Shown: positions 1-9,336 of the stretch, one piece after another
Numbering within the stretch: the stretch's first letter is position 1
Layout of the letters: every line of letters starts with the position of its first letter
Assembly (NCBI GenBank): GCA_024234955.1
Contig: JACKNK010000001.1
Coordinates: forward strand, 496,001-560,000
Reading direction: 5' to 3'
Length of the DNA: 64,000 bases
Origin: Gammaproteobacteria bacterium
Lineage (GTDB): Bacteria; Pseudomonadota; Gammaproteobacteria; JACKNK01
Translations under genes and position numbers: made by a program
Notes under the pieces: model-generated
Told to the model about the DNA's origin: nothing
Seen by the model: only the letters and a program-made list of their open reading frames with translations
Database searches by the model: none

Positions 1-68
1 TTCCTACCTCAACGGGTTATGCAGACGGGGTCGCTTTCGGAGCCAGGTAGCCTGATCCCCGCGAGAAT

Positions 69-1115
69 TCATTCCATTACGGTTGCCACACCCGGCACCG
101 CATTGTTGATCGGCCGACTGTCGAGCCAACGCAGGACATTCGGGAGCTTGCCCTCGACCAGTCCGGCGCGAACCGCCCAGGCCATCTCATCTTCAAGGGC
201 CGCCAACAATTCCTGGGGCAGCGCAATCCGCTGTATCGATGCCTGCAGCACCACGGACACCTTTTGCGGATCCGCCCCAAGGCGTCGGCTCACGATATCG
301 ACCGTTTCATCCGGGTGTTTCGCCACCCATTCTTGCGCTGCCCGCAACCCGCGCAGGAGCCCCTCGATCGCCACTTCGCTGTCCCGAAGTGCCGATTCGG
401 ACGCAGCGAGCACCTCAAACTGCGGATACAAGCCCGGCTCTTCCATGACTAACGCATTGCCTCCGAGTAGCTGCTGCGCCTCGCTGACATACGGTTCGCG
501 CATGGCGAACGCATCGATCTCACCCTCGGCGAGGGCCTTGGGCAACTCCGCGCCGGGCATGTATATCGCGGTGATGGCGTCTTTCGAGATGCGATGTCTC
601 AGCATCACCAGATGCAGGAAATAATGCACCGCCGACGCTTTCTGGGTCGCCACACGTTTACCGAGCAGATCGATCGGTGCGCCGATGCCCGAAGCGCGAT
701 TGGCCACGATGCGATTGGTGTTCTCGGACAGGTTCACCGTCGCGATCAGTCGGAAGTCGGGGTGCAGAAACATTGCGAACGCGGCAGGCACGTCCGCCAT
801 CTGCGCCATATCAGCACGGCCACGTAACAGCCCATCGAGCAATGCGGCCTTGCCGCTGGGGTATTCCTGGACCTCGACGGCCACGCCCTGGGCAGCGATG
901 AAGCCCTTTTCCAAGGCCACGATGAGCAGACTGGCAGTGGGCTGTAACGGCAGGGCTATCCGCAGCGGTTGCGCCGCACTCACCGATGCCGACATACCAA
1001 CCGCGCCGATCACGAGCCCTCGCACCAGAAGTCGCCCCAGAAGTCGCCCCAGAACGCTGAGCACGCTTTTCCACCCACCGGCGCGGATCACACGGCCTGA
1101 ATCTTTCAGCAACAT
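69..1115 (-). CDS. Substrate-binding protein, NMT1/SsuA-like
   Basis: A 348-residue exported protein of the NMT1/SsuA/THI5 type, which normally delivers small organic ligands (sulfonates, thiamine precursors, nitrate-like compounds) to an ABC importer. A basic N-terminus and hydrophobic stretch (about residues 20-45) end in VSAAQP, a plausible signal peptide. The mature part starts LRIALPLQPTASLLIVALEKG and keeps the lobe features of the fold, such as GLLRGRADMAQ and LAEGEIDAFAMREP. I chose the ATG at 1115 because CGGAGG lies 9 bases upstream; an upstream in-frame ATG at 1172 has no such site. No permease or ATPase is visible here. It follows the double-CheW gene by 79 bp on the same strand, so it may be a ligand sensor rather than a transporter component. 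The ligand cannot be told from sequence. Confidence 0.8.
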   Translation of the reverse strand: MLLKDSGRVIRAGGWKSVLSVLGRLLGRLLVRGLVIGAVGMSASVSAAQPLRIALPLQPTASLLIVALEKGFIAAQGVAVEVQEYPSGKAALLDGLLRGRADMAQMADVPAAFAMFLHPDFRLIATVNLSENTNRIVANRASGIGAPIDLLGKRVATQKASAVHYFLHLVMLRHRISKDAITAIYMPGAELPKALAEGEIDAFAMREPYVSEAQQLLGGNALVMEEPGLYPQFEVLAASESALRDSEVAIEGLLRGLRAAQEWVAKHPDETVDIVSRRLGADPQKVSVVLQASIQRIALPQELLAALEDEMAWAVRAGLVEGKLPNVLRWLDSRPINNAVPGVATVME

Positions 1116-1194
1116 TTGCTTTCGCCTCCGCTTGGAGAATGCAATCCCACCCACAGTCTTAGCAGGCAGCAACGAGGAACGGCAGTGATCTATG

Positions 1195-2193
1195 TCATGT
1201 CGCCGCGCTCGCCATCTCCACGGGCTGATCGACGACGAATTCAGGATCGTTCACCAGCAATGTGAGATCAATCACCGGCGTCGAATCCCCGCCGAGATCC
1301 AGCATTCCCAGCGACCAGGCCCCCTGCGATTCCCGCGCCGATACCGGCAGCGGCTTGAGCGATTCGGTCACCGTGACCACATCGTCCACGCTATCCACGG
1401 CGATTCCGATCAAGTGCTCGTCGAGTTCGGTCAACAACATCAGACCCGGTTCCCATAAAGGCCTCGCGACGACATCCAGCGCACTTCGCACGTCCAGGAC
1501 GGTGGCCACTTCGCCGCCGACCGATGCCAGCCCGAGGACGTGCGCTGGCACACCCGGGATCAGGCTGATCGCACCGATCGCATGGATATGCTGGATGGTG
1601 GTCGCCGGAGCCCAGAACGATTCCCCCGCAATCTCGAATCCCACGTACAGGATTTCCTCCGCACCGCTTGTCGCGGGCACGGCACGCAACGTGGTTGCCC
1701 GCTCCTCGAGCACGTCGGCATAGGCGGCATCGAGGGTGCGAAGGTCCGTCGCCGGTTCGGTTCGCCCCATCCCGGGCTCATCGCTGAGCAACGAATCGGG
1801 ATCGATGATCAGGAATAGCTGCCCTTCCACTTCCGCTGCGCCGATCAAGGCACCCCGGGAGTGACTGAAATCGCCGCCTTCAAGCCTGCGATCCGGTACC
1901 CGGACTTCATCCACGGTCGATGCCAGCACACCGAGCAAGCTTCCGCCCTGCAACGCGAGGACCACGAGCAGGTCATCGATGGACATGGCGCGTCCCGGAT
2001 GTCCCAATCGTTTTCTCAGGTCGATCACCGGGGTCAATGCGCCATGAAAATCGACCAGGCCAACGACGGAGGCAGGCATCCCTTCGGGCGCCTGCAGCGC
2101 CGGGAGACGGACCACCGCACGGACCGCATTCACCGGCAGCGCAAACCGATGACCCTGATCACTCATCAGCAACATCGCCTGATCCTGCATCAT
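1195..2193 (-). CDS. Double CheW-domain chemosensory adaptor
   Basis: A 332-residue protein with two CheW-like SH3 domains. The first (about residues 5-140) carries FALPVNAVRAVVRLP and VVGLVDFHGALTPVIDLR; the second (about 175-320) carries YVGFEIAGESFWAP and VLGLASVGGEVATVLDVR. CheW couples receptors to the CheA kinase in cytoplasmic arrays; a standard CheW has one domain of about 150-170 residues, so this is a tandem version. Its start overlaps the cheR stop by 4 bases (ATGA), so the two are translationally coupled. No CheA or receptor gene is in the window; they could lie just beyond the left edge. Confidence 0.88.
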   Translation of the reverse strand: MMQDQAMLLMSDQGHRFALPVNAVRAVVRLPALQAPEGMPASVVGLVDFHGALTPVIDLRKRLGHPGRAMSIDDLLVVLALQGGSLLGVLASTVDEVRVPDRRLEGGDFSHSRGALIGAAEVEGQLFLIIDPDSLLSDEPGMGRTEPATDLRTLDAAYADVLEERATTLRAVPATSGAEEILYVGFEIAGESFWAPATTIQHIHAIGAISLIPGVPAHVLGLASVGGEVATVLDVRSALDVVARPLWEPGLMLLTELDEHLIGIAVDSVDDVVTVTESLKPLPVSARESQGAWSLGMLDLGGDSTPVIDLTLLVNDPEFVVDQPVEMASAAT

Positions 2194-3641
2194 GTCTTCG
2201 TCGCCTTTTCGGAAGAATCCGGCACCATGAACTGAAGATACGTCCTGAGCTCGGCCACCGTCACACCCTCACTCTCGCCAGACGCAAACAACACTTCAAG
2301 ACGAATGTCATCGAACATCCGCACACGAACCTCCGGCGCATATTGTTTGAGCAAGGTAATCGCGGCCCGCCGCAGTTGATTCGAAGATCGGACATGGCCT
2401 TGTTGGGCGCGCAGTAACGCGAGATCGACGTAAGCATGCACGCGCGCCGGTTCCAGAAAGATCACCCTTTCAAGATGCTGTGCGGCCTTCAGGGCATCTT
2501 CAAGAAGCTCCGCGAGTATCGCGGCGACATAGTGAAACCGGGCATCGAACGGGTTTCGGCGGAGTAAATCCTCCACCCAGGCCGACGCCGCTTTCCAGCG
2601 CATTTCCGCAAGCAGTCCGCTGAGGTCTAGCACCGGGTCATCGATCCGGACCGGCGTTTTCCGGGGCACATTCGACGCGTCCCTGTCCGGGATGAGACGT
2701 TCACGAACCGATGCCAGCCGGGGCAACGGTTTCGGTGCCCCGGACGCATCGGGTGCCGTTCGCGACTGGGTTTGCCGGCAGTACACGACGTTCTGGGGGA
2801 ACGGTTTGGTATCGAAACCTTGCAGAATCTTGCCCAACAACTCACCTTGTCCGATGAGCAACCAGCCGCCGGGTCGCAAGGCACGATGAAAATGCTGCAA
2901 GGCATGGGCAATGGCCGGGTCGTGCAGATACAGAAACACATTCCGACAGACCACCAGATCGATGTCGGTCATCGGCGGCAAGTCATCACCGGCAAGGTTG
3001 AACCACTTGAATTGCACCCCTGGCGGCCTGGGCCATAGGTCGAAACCCTGACCCTGCTGTCGGAAACGCGTTTCGCGTTCCGCATGCGGCACACCGCGCA
3101 AGGACCACTCCGAGTATCGCGCCGCCCGGGCAATCTCCAGCGCGGAATCGAGAATGTCGGTACCCAGTATCGTGACCTCGACATTTGGAAAATCCACGCG
3201 CAGATCGGCGCAGATCATGGCCAGGGTCCAGGCTTCCTCACCCCGGGAAGTCCCGGCACTCCACAAACGCAGCGGACGACTTGCCCGCTGCGCCTGTCCG
3301 AGCAGGTTGGGCAACAGATATTCCCTCAGAAACTGGATCTGAACCGAGCTGCGGAAAAAATGACTCTCCGTGTTGGCCACCGCATCGAGGAGCTCCTGCC
3401 AGCATCGAGACCGCAGGTTCGCGCTGTTCACGCAATCCCGGGCGAACTGGGCAGCCGTGCCGCCCTGCCGGGCAAGCAAACTGGCCAGATGCGCACGTAC
3501 TGCGGGACGCCCTACAAACTCCGCTCGCAATCCGATACGGCTTGTCAGGAGTGACTCGACCGGCTTGAAGTCGGGCGGGTTCTGAGCGGGAGATTCAATA
3601 TGCGTCACGACCCTTCCCATTGTCAGACCGGGCATCGTCAT
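2190..3641 (-). CDS. cheR: CheR-type methyltransferase with TPR-like tail
   Basis: A 483-residue chemoreceptor glutamate methyltransferase using SAM. The N-terminal helical domain is at about residues 28-95, followed by NTESHFFR (90-97), the CheR signature WSAGTSRGEEAW (127-138) and the late motif CRNVFLYL with RPGGWLLIGQGE. Residues from about 340 onward form helical repeats (EDALKAAQHLERVIFLEP, then a second unit) that read as tetratricopeptide repeats. CheR-TPR fusions are typical of Wsp/Frz-like or alternative-function chemosensory systems rather than plain flagellar chemotaxis, where CheR is about 280 residues. It overlaps the double-CheW gene by 4 bases. The start is uncertain: ATG codons at 3641 and 3620 and a GTG at 3608 are possible. 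Confidence 0.88.
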   Translation of the reverse strand: MTMPGLTMGRVVTHIESPAQNPPDFKPVESLLTSRIGLRAEFVGRPAVRAHLASLLARQGGTAAQFARDCVNSANLRSRCWQELLDAVANTESHFFRSSVQIQFLREYLLPNLLGQAQRASRPLRLWSAGTSRGEEAWTLAMICADLRVDFPNVEVTILGTDILDSALEIARAARYSEWSLRGVPHAERETRFRQQGQGFDLWPRPPGVQFKWFNLAGDDLPPMTDIDLVVCRNVFLYLHDPAIAHALQHFHRALRPGGWLLIGQGELLGKILQGFDTKPFPQNVVYCRQTQSRTAPDASGAPKPLPRLASVRERLIPDRDASNVPRKTPVRIDDPVLDLSGLLAEMRWKAASAWVEDLLRRNPFDARFHYVAAILAELLEDALKAAQHLERVIFLEPARVHAYVDLALLRAQQGHVRSSNQLRRAAITLLKQYAPEVRVRMFDDIRLEVLFASGESEGVTVAELRTYLQFMVPDSSEKATKT

Positions 3642-3856
3642 GGCCAGAAGACGAACCTGACCCCCAGGAGACCGAATACATCGAGCGCTTCGGCACTACA
3701 CGGCATACCGGCACAGGTGCCCTATGCAGCAAAGACAGCACATGGGTCGAGTAAAGACCGCCTGGCCGGGCGTGCCAGCCCGGTACACCGATGTAAGGAT
3801 CGATCGGCCTGCCCGGATCGACACTCCCGAATCCTTCCGGGCGGGGACCGATCAGC

Positions 3857-5545
3857 TCAAAGATCCTCGATCATCTCGATGTAACCGCAAGGGCATTCGG
3901 CAGCACACAAGCCGCACCCCTTGCAGTAGTCGTAGTCGAACACATAGTGACTGCCGTCGCTGGCAATCTCCTGCGTCTTGAGGACCGCCGAGTCCGGGCA
4001 GAGTGTCCAGCAGTTGTCACAGGCCATGCAGTTGCCGCAGGACAGGCAACGGCGGGATTCCGCCTCCACTTCATGTCGATCCAGGCCGAGATCGACTTCG
4101 TCGCATTCGCCGCGTTCCGCGACCGGAAGGACACGCTCGACGACACGCGGTGCCGGCTCGTGATAATGCACGTTAAGCTGGGCATACGGCACACCCAGAC
4201 GCGGCGCTTCGATGACCGGATCCTCGCCACGCAGCAGTTGCGCGACCGCTGCCGCTGCCACCCGCCCCTGACCGACCGCCGCCGTCACCGTGCCCGCATT
4301 GCCGCCCGCATCACCGGCCACGAACACATTGCGTTGCCCGGCGACACGCATTACATCATCGAGATCGAACCAGCCCTGCCCGCCGAGCAGCCCCTCAAAT
4401 CCGCGCGTGTCGAGCACTTGGCCGACCGCCGGAATCACCTGATCGACATGCAACACCGTTTCCGTGCCGTCGAAGGCCACGCGCGCTAGCCGACCGTTGG
4501 CACGACGCAGCTTCTTCATGTGCACCATTTCAACGCCGACCACGCGCTCGCCACGCAGCAGCAGGCGGCGCACCCCACGATGTTCATGTATCCGGATGCC
4601 CTCTTCCTCAGCCTGGGTGATCTCGCGGGCCAGCGCTGGCATCACATCGTCCTCGGGGACGCCCGGTCCGGGCTTGGCCTTATGGGAGATCACATGCACT
4701 TCGGTAACGCCGGCGCGCTTGAGCACGCGGGCGACATCGATCGCGGTATTGCCCGCGCCGACCACGGCGGCGGAATACGGCGCCGGGGCGCTCTGATGAC
4801 CGTTCCAGCCTTCAAGAAGGGTCAGCCCCTCGTGCAGGTCTTTCGGGGTCACCCCATCAACGCTCCAGGGACGCGGTTTCTGTTGTCCCGGCGCCAGGAT
4901 GATGGCCGCATATTGCTGACGAAGTTCGTCCAGCGAGACTTCGCGGCCCAGGATCGTGCGGGGGCGATATTCGATCGGCAGACTCAGCAGATGTTCGACT
5001 TCGGCATTGAGTACATCGCGAGGCAGGCGATAGGACGGTATCGCCGTCAACAGAGTGCCACCGGCGGTGGGATTCTTGTCGAACAACACCGGACGAAGCC
5101 CCCGTTTAAGCAGGTGGTAAGCCGCCGTCAAACCACCTGGACCGGCGCCGATCACGGCCACCTGACGGGCATCGGCAGGGGGTGGGGCCAACCCGAAATC
5201 CCAGCCATTTCGAATCGCCTCGTCGCCCAGATAACGTTCCACCGCATGGATCGCGATCGGTGCGTCCATGTCCCCCCGGTTGCACGCCGATTCGCAGGGA
5301 TGCGGGCAAACCCGACCGGTGACCGCCGGTAACGGATTGACCGAAACCAGGGTCCGCCATGCCGCCTGCGCATCGCCTTCATCGACCTTTGCCAACCAGG
5401 CTTGAGCGTCTTCACCGGCGGGGCATACCGCATGACACGGTGCCGCTGCATGCACATGTCTCGGTTTTTGCACCCGCCATGTGCCGGTCTTGAACGCCAG
5501 GGAGCTTCCAGGAAGCGCGTATCCACCTCGGGTATAAATTGTCAT
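3857..5545 (-). CDS. GltD-like flavoprotein fused to 2[4Fe-4S] ferredoxin (OFOR partner)
   Basis: A 562-residue flavoprotein. The N-terminal GltD-type cluster region (CHAVCPAG, then CPHPCESACNRG) is followed by an FAD Rossmann motif VIGAGPGGLTAAYHL near residue 130 and an NAD(P)H motif VVGAGNTAIDVARVL near 262. The C-terminus has CGNCMACDNCWTLCP and CKGCGLCAAECP, the layout of the delta subunit (PorD) of pyruvate:ferredoxin oxidoreductase. It is the last gene of the oxidoreductase operon, 38 bp after the beta subunit. The likely role, by inference, is moving electrons between NAD(P)H and the TPP enzyme, with the fused ferredoxin domain replacing a separate delta subunit. The direction in the cell is not evident. 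Confidence 0.85.
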   Translation of the reverse strand: MTIYTRGGYALPGSSLAFKTGTWRVQKPRHVHAAAPCHAVCPAGEDAQAWLAKVDEGDAQAAWRTLVSVNPLPAVTGRVCPHPCESACNRGDMDAPIAIHAVERYLGDEAIRNGWDFGLAPPPADARQVAVIGAGPGGLTAAYHLLKRGLRPVLFDKNPTAGGTLLTAIPSYRLPRDVLNAEVEHLLSLPIEYRPRTILGREVSLDELRQQYAAIILAPGQQKPRPWSVDGVTPKDLHEGLTLLEGWNGHQSAPAPYSAAVVGAGNTAIDVARVLKRAGVTEVHVISHKAKPGPGVPEDDVMPALAREITQAEEEGIRIHEHRGVRRLLLRGERVVGVEMVHMKKLRRANGRLARVAFDGTETVLHVDQVIPAVGQVLDTRGFEGLLGGQGWFDLDDVMRVAGQRNVFVAGDAGGNAGTVTAAVGQGRVAAAAVAQLLRGEDPVIEAPRLGVPYAQLNVHYHEPAPRVVERVLPVAERGECDEVDLGLDRHEVEAESRRCLSCGNCMACDNCWTLCPDSAVLKTQEIASDGSHYVFDYDYCKGCGLCAAECPCGYIEMIEDL

Positions 5546-5583
5546 TTTATCAACCGATTAGGCCACATAGTTAATCTTGATGA

Positions 5584-6594
5584 TCATGCCCACTTGGCGC
5601 CCCCGCGACGAACGCTGTCCACGCCGTTGGTATCGAGCGGATCGGGTCCGTCACCGAGCAGCCCGTAGACCTCGATGTTGTAATCGGCGAGCGCCTGCAG
5701 GTGTTCGAGTTCCTCGCGGGCGCGCGCATCATCGGCAAACAGATGACGAAAACGATTCTGCAGTTTCAGATATTCGACCACCGGTCGGGGGTGCCGGATC
5801 GGCATCACCGAGGTCAGTTCGCCACGTTCGAGCTCAATGATCGGAAACAGGCCCGTCTCCACCGCCAGCCGCGACACCTGAATGCTCTTGTCGCTGTCGT
5901 GCCCCCAGCCCAGCGGACAGGGGCTGTGGACATGCAGGAAACTCGGCCCTTCCACATCGATGGCGCGGCGCACCTTCTTGCGCAGATCCGAGGGATAGGC
6001 AACGGTCGCGGTGGCGGCATACGGGATGTGATGCGCAGAGATGATGGAAACGATGTCCTTCTTCAAATGCCGCTTACCCATGCGCTCCCGACCCGCCGGA
6101 CTCGTCGTGGTGGCCGCCGCATGCGGCGTCGATCCACTGCGCTGGATGCCGGTGTTCATGTACGCCTCGTTGTCGAAGCAGACGAACATCACGTTGTGGC
6201 CCCGCTCGAGCATCCCGGAAACCGCTTGAAAACCGATGTCGAAGGTGCCGCCGTCACCGGCGAAGGCCAGGACCTTTGCCGTCTGACGCTGATGTTTCAG
6301 CGCGGCTTCCATACCGGCAGCAACCGCTGCGGTGTTCTCGAACAACGAATGCACCCAGGGCACCCGCCACGCCGATTCCGGCCACGCCGTACTGAACACT
6401 TCCAGGCAGCCGGTCGCGTTCGCGATCATCACGTTCGGGCCGGCCGATTCGAGGACCAGTCGCGCCGCCAAGGCTTCACCACAACCGAGACAAGCCCGAT
6501 GCCCGGACTCCAGGCCCTGAAAACGCGGCTGCCGACGGCGCAGTTGCGCGATATCGACTTTGACTTCAGCCGTTTGGGAATCGGTAGCACTCAT
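5584..6594 (-). CDS. porB: 2-oxoacid:ferredoxin oxidoreductase, beta (TPP) subunit
   Basis: A 336-residue thiamine-diphosphate-binding subunit. It carries the cluster-associated motif CLGCGEALAARL near residue 35 and the TPP/Mg motif FAGDGGTFDIGFQAVSG, followed by DNEAYMNTGIQRS. The enzyme family oxidatively decarboxylates 2-oxoacids to acyl-CoA with reduction of ferredoxin, or runs in reverse to fix CO2. The motifs and spacing resemble the pyruvate-type enzyme (PorB) most closely, but substrate specificity cannot be fixed by eye. Its start overlaps the alpha-subunit stop by 4 bases (ATGA). Confidence 0.9.
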   Translation of the reverse strand: MSATDSQTAEVKVDIAQLRRRQPRFQGLESGHRACLGCGEALAARLVLESAGPNVMIANATGCLEVFSTAWPESAWRVPWVHSLFENTAAVAAGMEAALKHQRQTAKVLAFAGDGGTFDIGFQAVSGMLERGHNVMFVCFDNEAYMNTGIQRSGSTPHAAATTTSPAGRERMGKRHLKKDIVSIISAHHIPYAATATVAYPSDLRKKVRRAIDVEGPSFLHVHSPCPLGWGHDSDKSIQVSRLAVETGLFPIIELERGELTSVMPIRHPRPVVEYLKLQNRFRHLFADDARAREELEHLQALADYNIEVYGLLGDGPDPLDTNGVDSVRRGGAKWA

Positions 6595-7748
6595 CGGTCT
6601 TCCTCCGGCAAACGGGACAGATCCACATCAAGGATCTGAAAGCGGGTGTCGTCCCCGGCGATCGCATCGAGGATGCGTGGGTAGATGGTCAAGGGAATAT
6701 CCCGGCCACCCAGCCCGATCGCGTAGTTGTAGACCGTGACGCCGGGCACGTTGGCACGCACCTCGGTCCCCACGATGCCACCCATACCGGCCGAGAACGC
6801 ACGTTCGATCACGGCCAGTTTGCGCAGTCCGGCACAGGCGGCACGCAAGGCCTCGATCGGGAACGGGCGGAACACGCGCAACTTGATCAGTCGGACTTTC
6901 GGATAATCCGGAAATTCCTCCATCGCTTCCGCCAGCGTGCCGATGGTGGAGCCGATGGCGAGAATGCCGATCTCGGCGTCCGGATCGCCTTCGACGGTGA
7001 GCAAGGCGCCACCGTCGCGACCGCAGACGGCGGCCCAGTCGGCATTGGCGCGTTCGATCTCCGGAATCGCGTTGATCAATGCCTGGTGGTGGCTGTGGCG
7101 GGCTTCCGGAAACACATCCGGCCCCACCAGAGTGCCTTGAGAAATGGGCTGGCGCACATTCAGGCTGCGTCGATAGACGTAATCCGGCAGATAGCCGTCC
7201 ACCTGTTCCTGGCTTGGCAGTTCCAGAGATTCGAGGGTGTGCGTGAGGGTGAATCCATCGACACAGACCATGACCGGCAGCTCGGTGCGCTCCGCGATTC
7301 GATACGCCTGCACGGTGCTGTCGATCGCCTCCTGATTGTCGGCGCAGTAGATCTGTATCCAGCCCGCGTCGCGCACGGCCATGGAATCGGACTGATCGTT
7401 CCAGATATTGAGCGGCGCCCCGATCGCCCGGTTCGCGCAATGCATGACCAGCGGGATGCGCAAGCCCGAGATGTTGAACAACACCTCGGACATCAACAGG
7501 ATGCCCTGGGATGCGCTTGCGGTGTAGGCACGCGACCCCGCCGCCGCCGCACCCATCGCCACCGATGCGGCCGAGAATTCGCTCTCGACGCTGACCAGTT
7601 CCAGGTCGGTCACACCATCGGCAACCAGTTTGGAGATGTTCTCGACGATGTGCGTCTGCGGCGTGATCGGATACGCCGCCACCACGCCGGGGCGACAGAG
7701 AACCACGGCACGGGCAAGTGCCTGCGAGCCTTCGAGGGCTTCAATCAT
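6591..7748 (-). CDS. porA: 2-oxoacid:ferredoxin oxidoreductase, alpha subunit
   Basis: Alpha subunit, 385 residues, of the same cytoplasmic complex. It begins with the pyrimidine-binding region (AYPITPQTHIVENISKL) and has the pyruvate-enzyme-like stretch SQGILLMSEVLFNISGLR followed by NIWNDQSDSMAVRDAGW, where the enzyme binds substrate and cofactor. The C-terminal part (LIKLRVFRPFPIEAL, VIERAFSAGMGG) matches the domain II-III region of PorA. I chose the ATG at 7748 because GGGAG lies 8 bases upstream and it gives an 8-base overlap with the gamma gene; an upstream codon at 7772 would enlarge the overlap to 32 bases. Confidence 0.9.
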   Translation of the reverse strand: MIEALEGSQALARAVVLCRPGVVAAYPITPQTHIVENISKLVADGVTDLELVSVESEFSAASVAMGAAAAGSRAYTASASQGILLMSEVLFNISGLRIPLVMHCANRAIGAPLNIWNDQSDSMAVRDAGWIQIYCADNQEAIDSTVQAYRIAERTELPVMVCVDGFTLTHTLESLELPSQEQVDGYLPDYVYRRSLNVRQPISQGTLVGPDVFPEARHSHHQALINAIPEIERANADWAAVCGRDGGALLTVEGDPDAEIGILAIGSTIGTLAEAMEEFPDYPKVRLIKLRVFRPFPIEALRAACAGLRKLAVIERAFSAGMGGIVGTEVRANVPGVTVYNYAIGLGGRDIPLTIYPRILDAIAGDDTRFQILDVDLSRLPEEDR

Positions 7749-8307
7749 TGCGATTCTCCCGCCAGACGCCACCCGGAACCTGCTGAGCGGCGTCTTCGAT
7801 CAGGCTCAGGTTCTTTTCCAAGACTTTTCCCTTGAAACGCTCGCTCAATGCCGCCGCCAGCGATCCCAGTGGCAGCACCTCGGAAAGGCTCAGGAAAGCG
7901 GCCAGCAGCGCGGTATTCGGCACGGGTCGACCGAGATGCCGTTGGGCCAGAGCGGTGGCGCCAAACGCAATGGTCGGGTGCCCGAGTTGTTCGGTCAGTT
8001 GCTCACTGCTGTCCACACTGTTGACGAGAATGCCGCCCCCGCTGCGCAGGCCGACCAGCACACCCGGAACATGCAGCAAGGCCTGATCCTGAACGATAAG
8101 GAAATCCGGCTCCGCAACCTGCGAACGCCTACGGATGGGCGCGTCGGCGATCCGCACGAACGCCTGAACCGGTGCCCCTCGCCGCTCCGCGCCAAAGGCG
8201 GGAAACGCCTGGCCGTATCGTTGTTCCTTGATGGCCGCCGCCGCCATCAGATAGGCCGCGACGACGTTACCTTGACCGCCTCGGCCATGGATACGCAGTT
8301 CGATCAT
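7741..8307 (-). CDS. porG: 2-oxoacid:ferredoxin oxidoreductase, gamma subunit
   Basis: A 188-residue gamma subunit and the first gene of the operon. It opens with IELRIHGRGGQGNVVAAYLM, the hallmark of the family, and continues GAERRGAPVQAFVRI and VQDQALL. In the assembled complex this subunit closes over the TPP site and takes part in CoA binding. The order gamma-alpha-beta-flavoprotein/ferredoxin, with overlaps between the first three, points to a single transcript starting in the 150-bp gap at 8308-8457, where I could not pick a convincing promoter. Confidence 0.9.
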   Translation of the reverse strand: MIELRIHGRGGQGNVVAAYLMAAAAIKEQRYGQAFPAFGAERRGAPVQAFVRIADAPIRRRSQVAEPDFLIVQDQALLHVPGVLVGLRSGGGILVNSVDSSEQLTEQLGHPTIAFGATALAQRHLGRPVPNTALLAAFLSLSEVLPLGSLAAALSERFKGKVLEKNLSLIEDAAQQVPGGVWRENRND

Positions 8308-8457
8308 GGGAAAGGTGCGCCTGACTCGGTGAATGTGCGTTCGAGCATAGGCACAAATCGATCAGGAACGCATGCATCGCCACCCGACGAAACCGAGCCA
8401 CATCAATGCATGGTTAAAGCGCGTCATGGCATTGCGAACGCAAGCCACGGAAGTCAC

Positions 8458-9102
8458 TCAGGAATCTTGTTCCGCCGCCTGTGTGAGCATGGCCTTCTTG
8501 GCCTGATGAAGGAGATCCGGATCCATACGCTCACTGAGTTCACGGAGCCATTTTGGCGCCGTCCGACTGCCATTCACGACAGCCAGACTGAGCCATTGGA
8601 ACGCGAGCTGATCGTCGCGGGCGACATATTTGCCCTTCAGCAGGAGTTGACCCAGCTCGCATTGCGCCGGTGCAAAGCCCTGATTCGCGGACAGGCTGTA
8701 CCAATGCAACATCCGTTCAGGGTCTTTGGCAACGTCATAGCGGCCGTATCGATAAATGGTCGCGGCAAAATGCTGATCACGCGGATCGCCCTGCTCCGCC
8801 GCTGCCAGATACCAATGCACGGCCTTGCCATCGTCCGCCTCGACCCCCAGCCCGTTCGAATACAGCCATGCCAAGGTCCGCTGCGCCAAAGCCAGACCGG
8901 CCTCGGCGGCCTGGCGGATCCAGCGCGATGCCTCGACGTAATCGAGTTGCACCCCCTCCCCATTGGCATAGGCCATCCCCAGTTCATAGGCCGCACGGGC
9001 ATCGCCGGCTTCAGCGGCGGCACGCACCTTGGCGACCACGGCGGGGTCGATCGGTGCAGCGGCGGCAGCAACGCTTGCGGAAGGAGACGACGATTGAGAC
9101 AT
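8458..9102 (-). CDS. Sel1-repeat protein
   Basis: A 214-residue protein made almost entirely of Sel1-like (TPR-related) helical repeats of about 36 residues: AAYELGMAYANGEGVQLDY, then LALAQRTLAWLYSNGLGVE, then DQHFAATIYRYGRYDVAKD and APAQCELGQLLLKGKY. There is no clear signal peptide; residues 1-20 are Ser/Ala-rich. Sel1 repeats mediate protein contacts and no catalytic residues are expected. It is a single gene between the oxidoreductase operon and a gene on the other strand, so context gives no partner. Confidence 0.82.
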   Translation of the reverse strand: MSQSSSPSASVAAAAAPIDPAVVAKVRAAAEAGDARAAYELGMAYANGEGVQLDYVEASRWIRQAAEAGLALAQRTLAWLYSNGLGVEADDGKAVHWYLAAAEQGDPRDQHFAATIYRYGRYDVAKDPERMLHWYSLSANQGFAPAQCELGQLLLKGKYVARDDQLAFQWLSLAVVNGSRTAPKWLRELSERMDPDLLHQAKKAMLTQAAEQDS

Positions 9103-9336
9103 GTGGGGAATGGGAGCCGAACAGGACAGAAAGGCCGATCAGTTTAACAGATATGGGTAAAAGCCGAACCGGTTGGGTACGGTCTTATAGCCCACTCGGG
9201 ATAGTGTTATATCAATGTTGGCTGGTACCATTAGCGCTTCATGATTTATTGATGGGTGCGCAGGACTCAAGTCCCCTGTTCGCTCTCCTCGGCCACCCGG
9301 CCCCTTTTCGAATCCCAGGAACGTTGGAGGTTAAAC

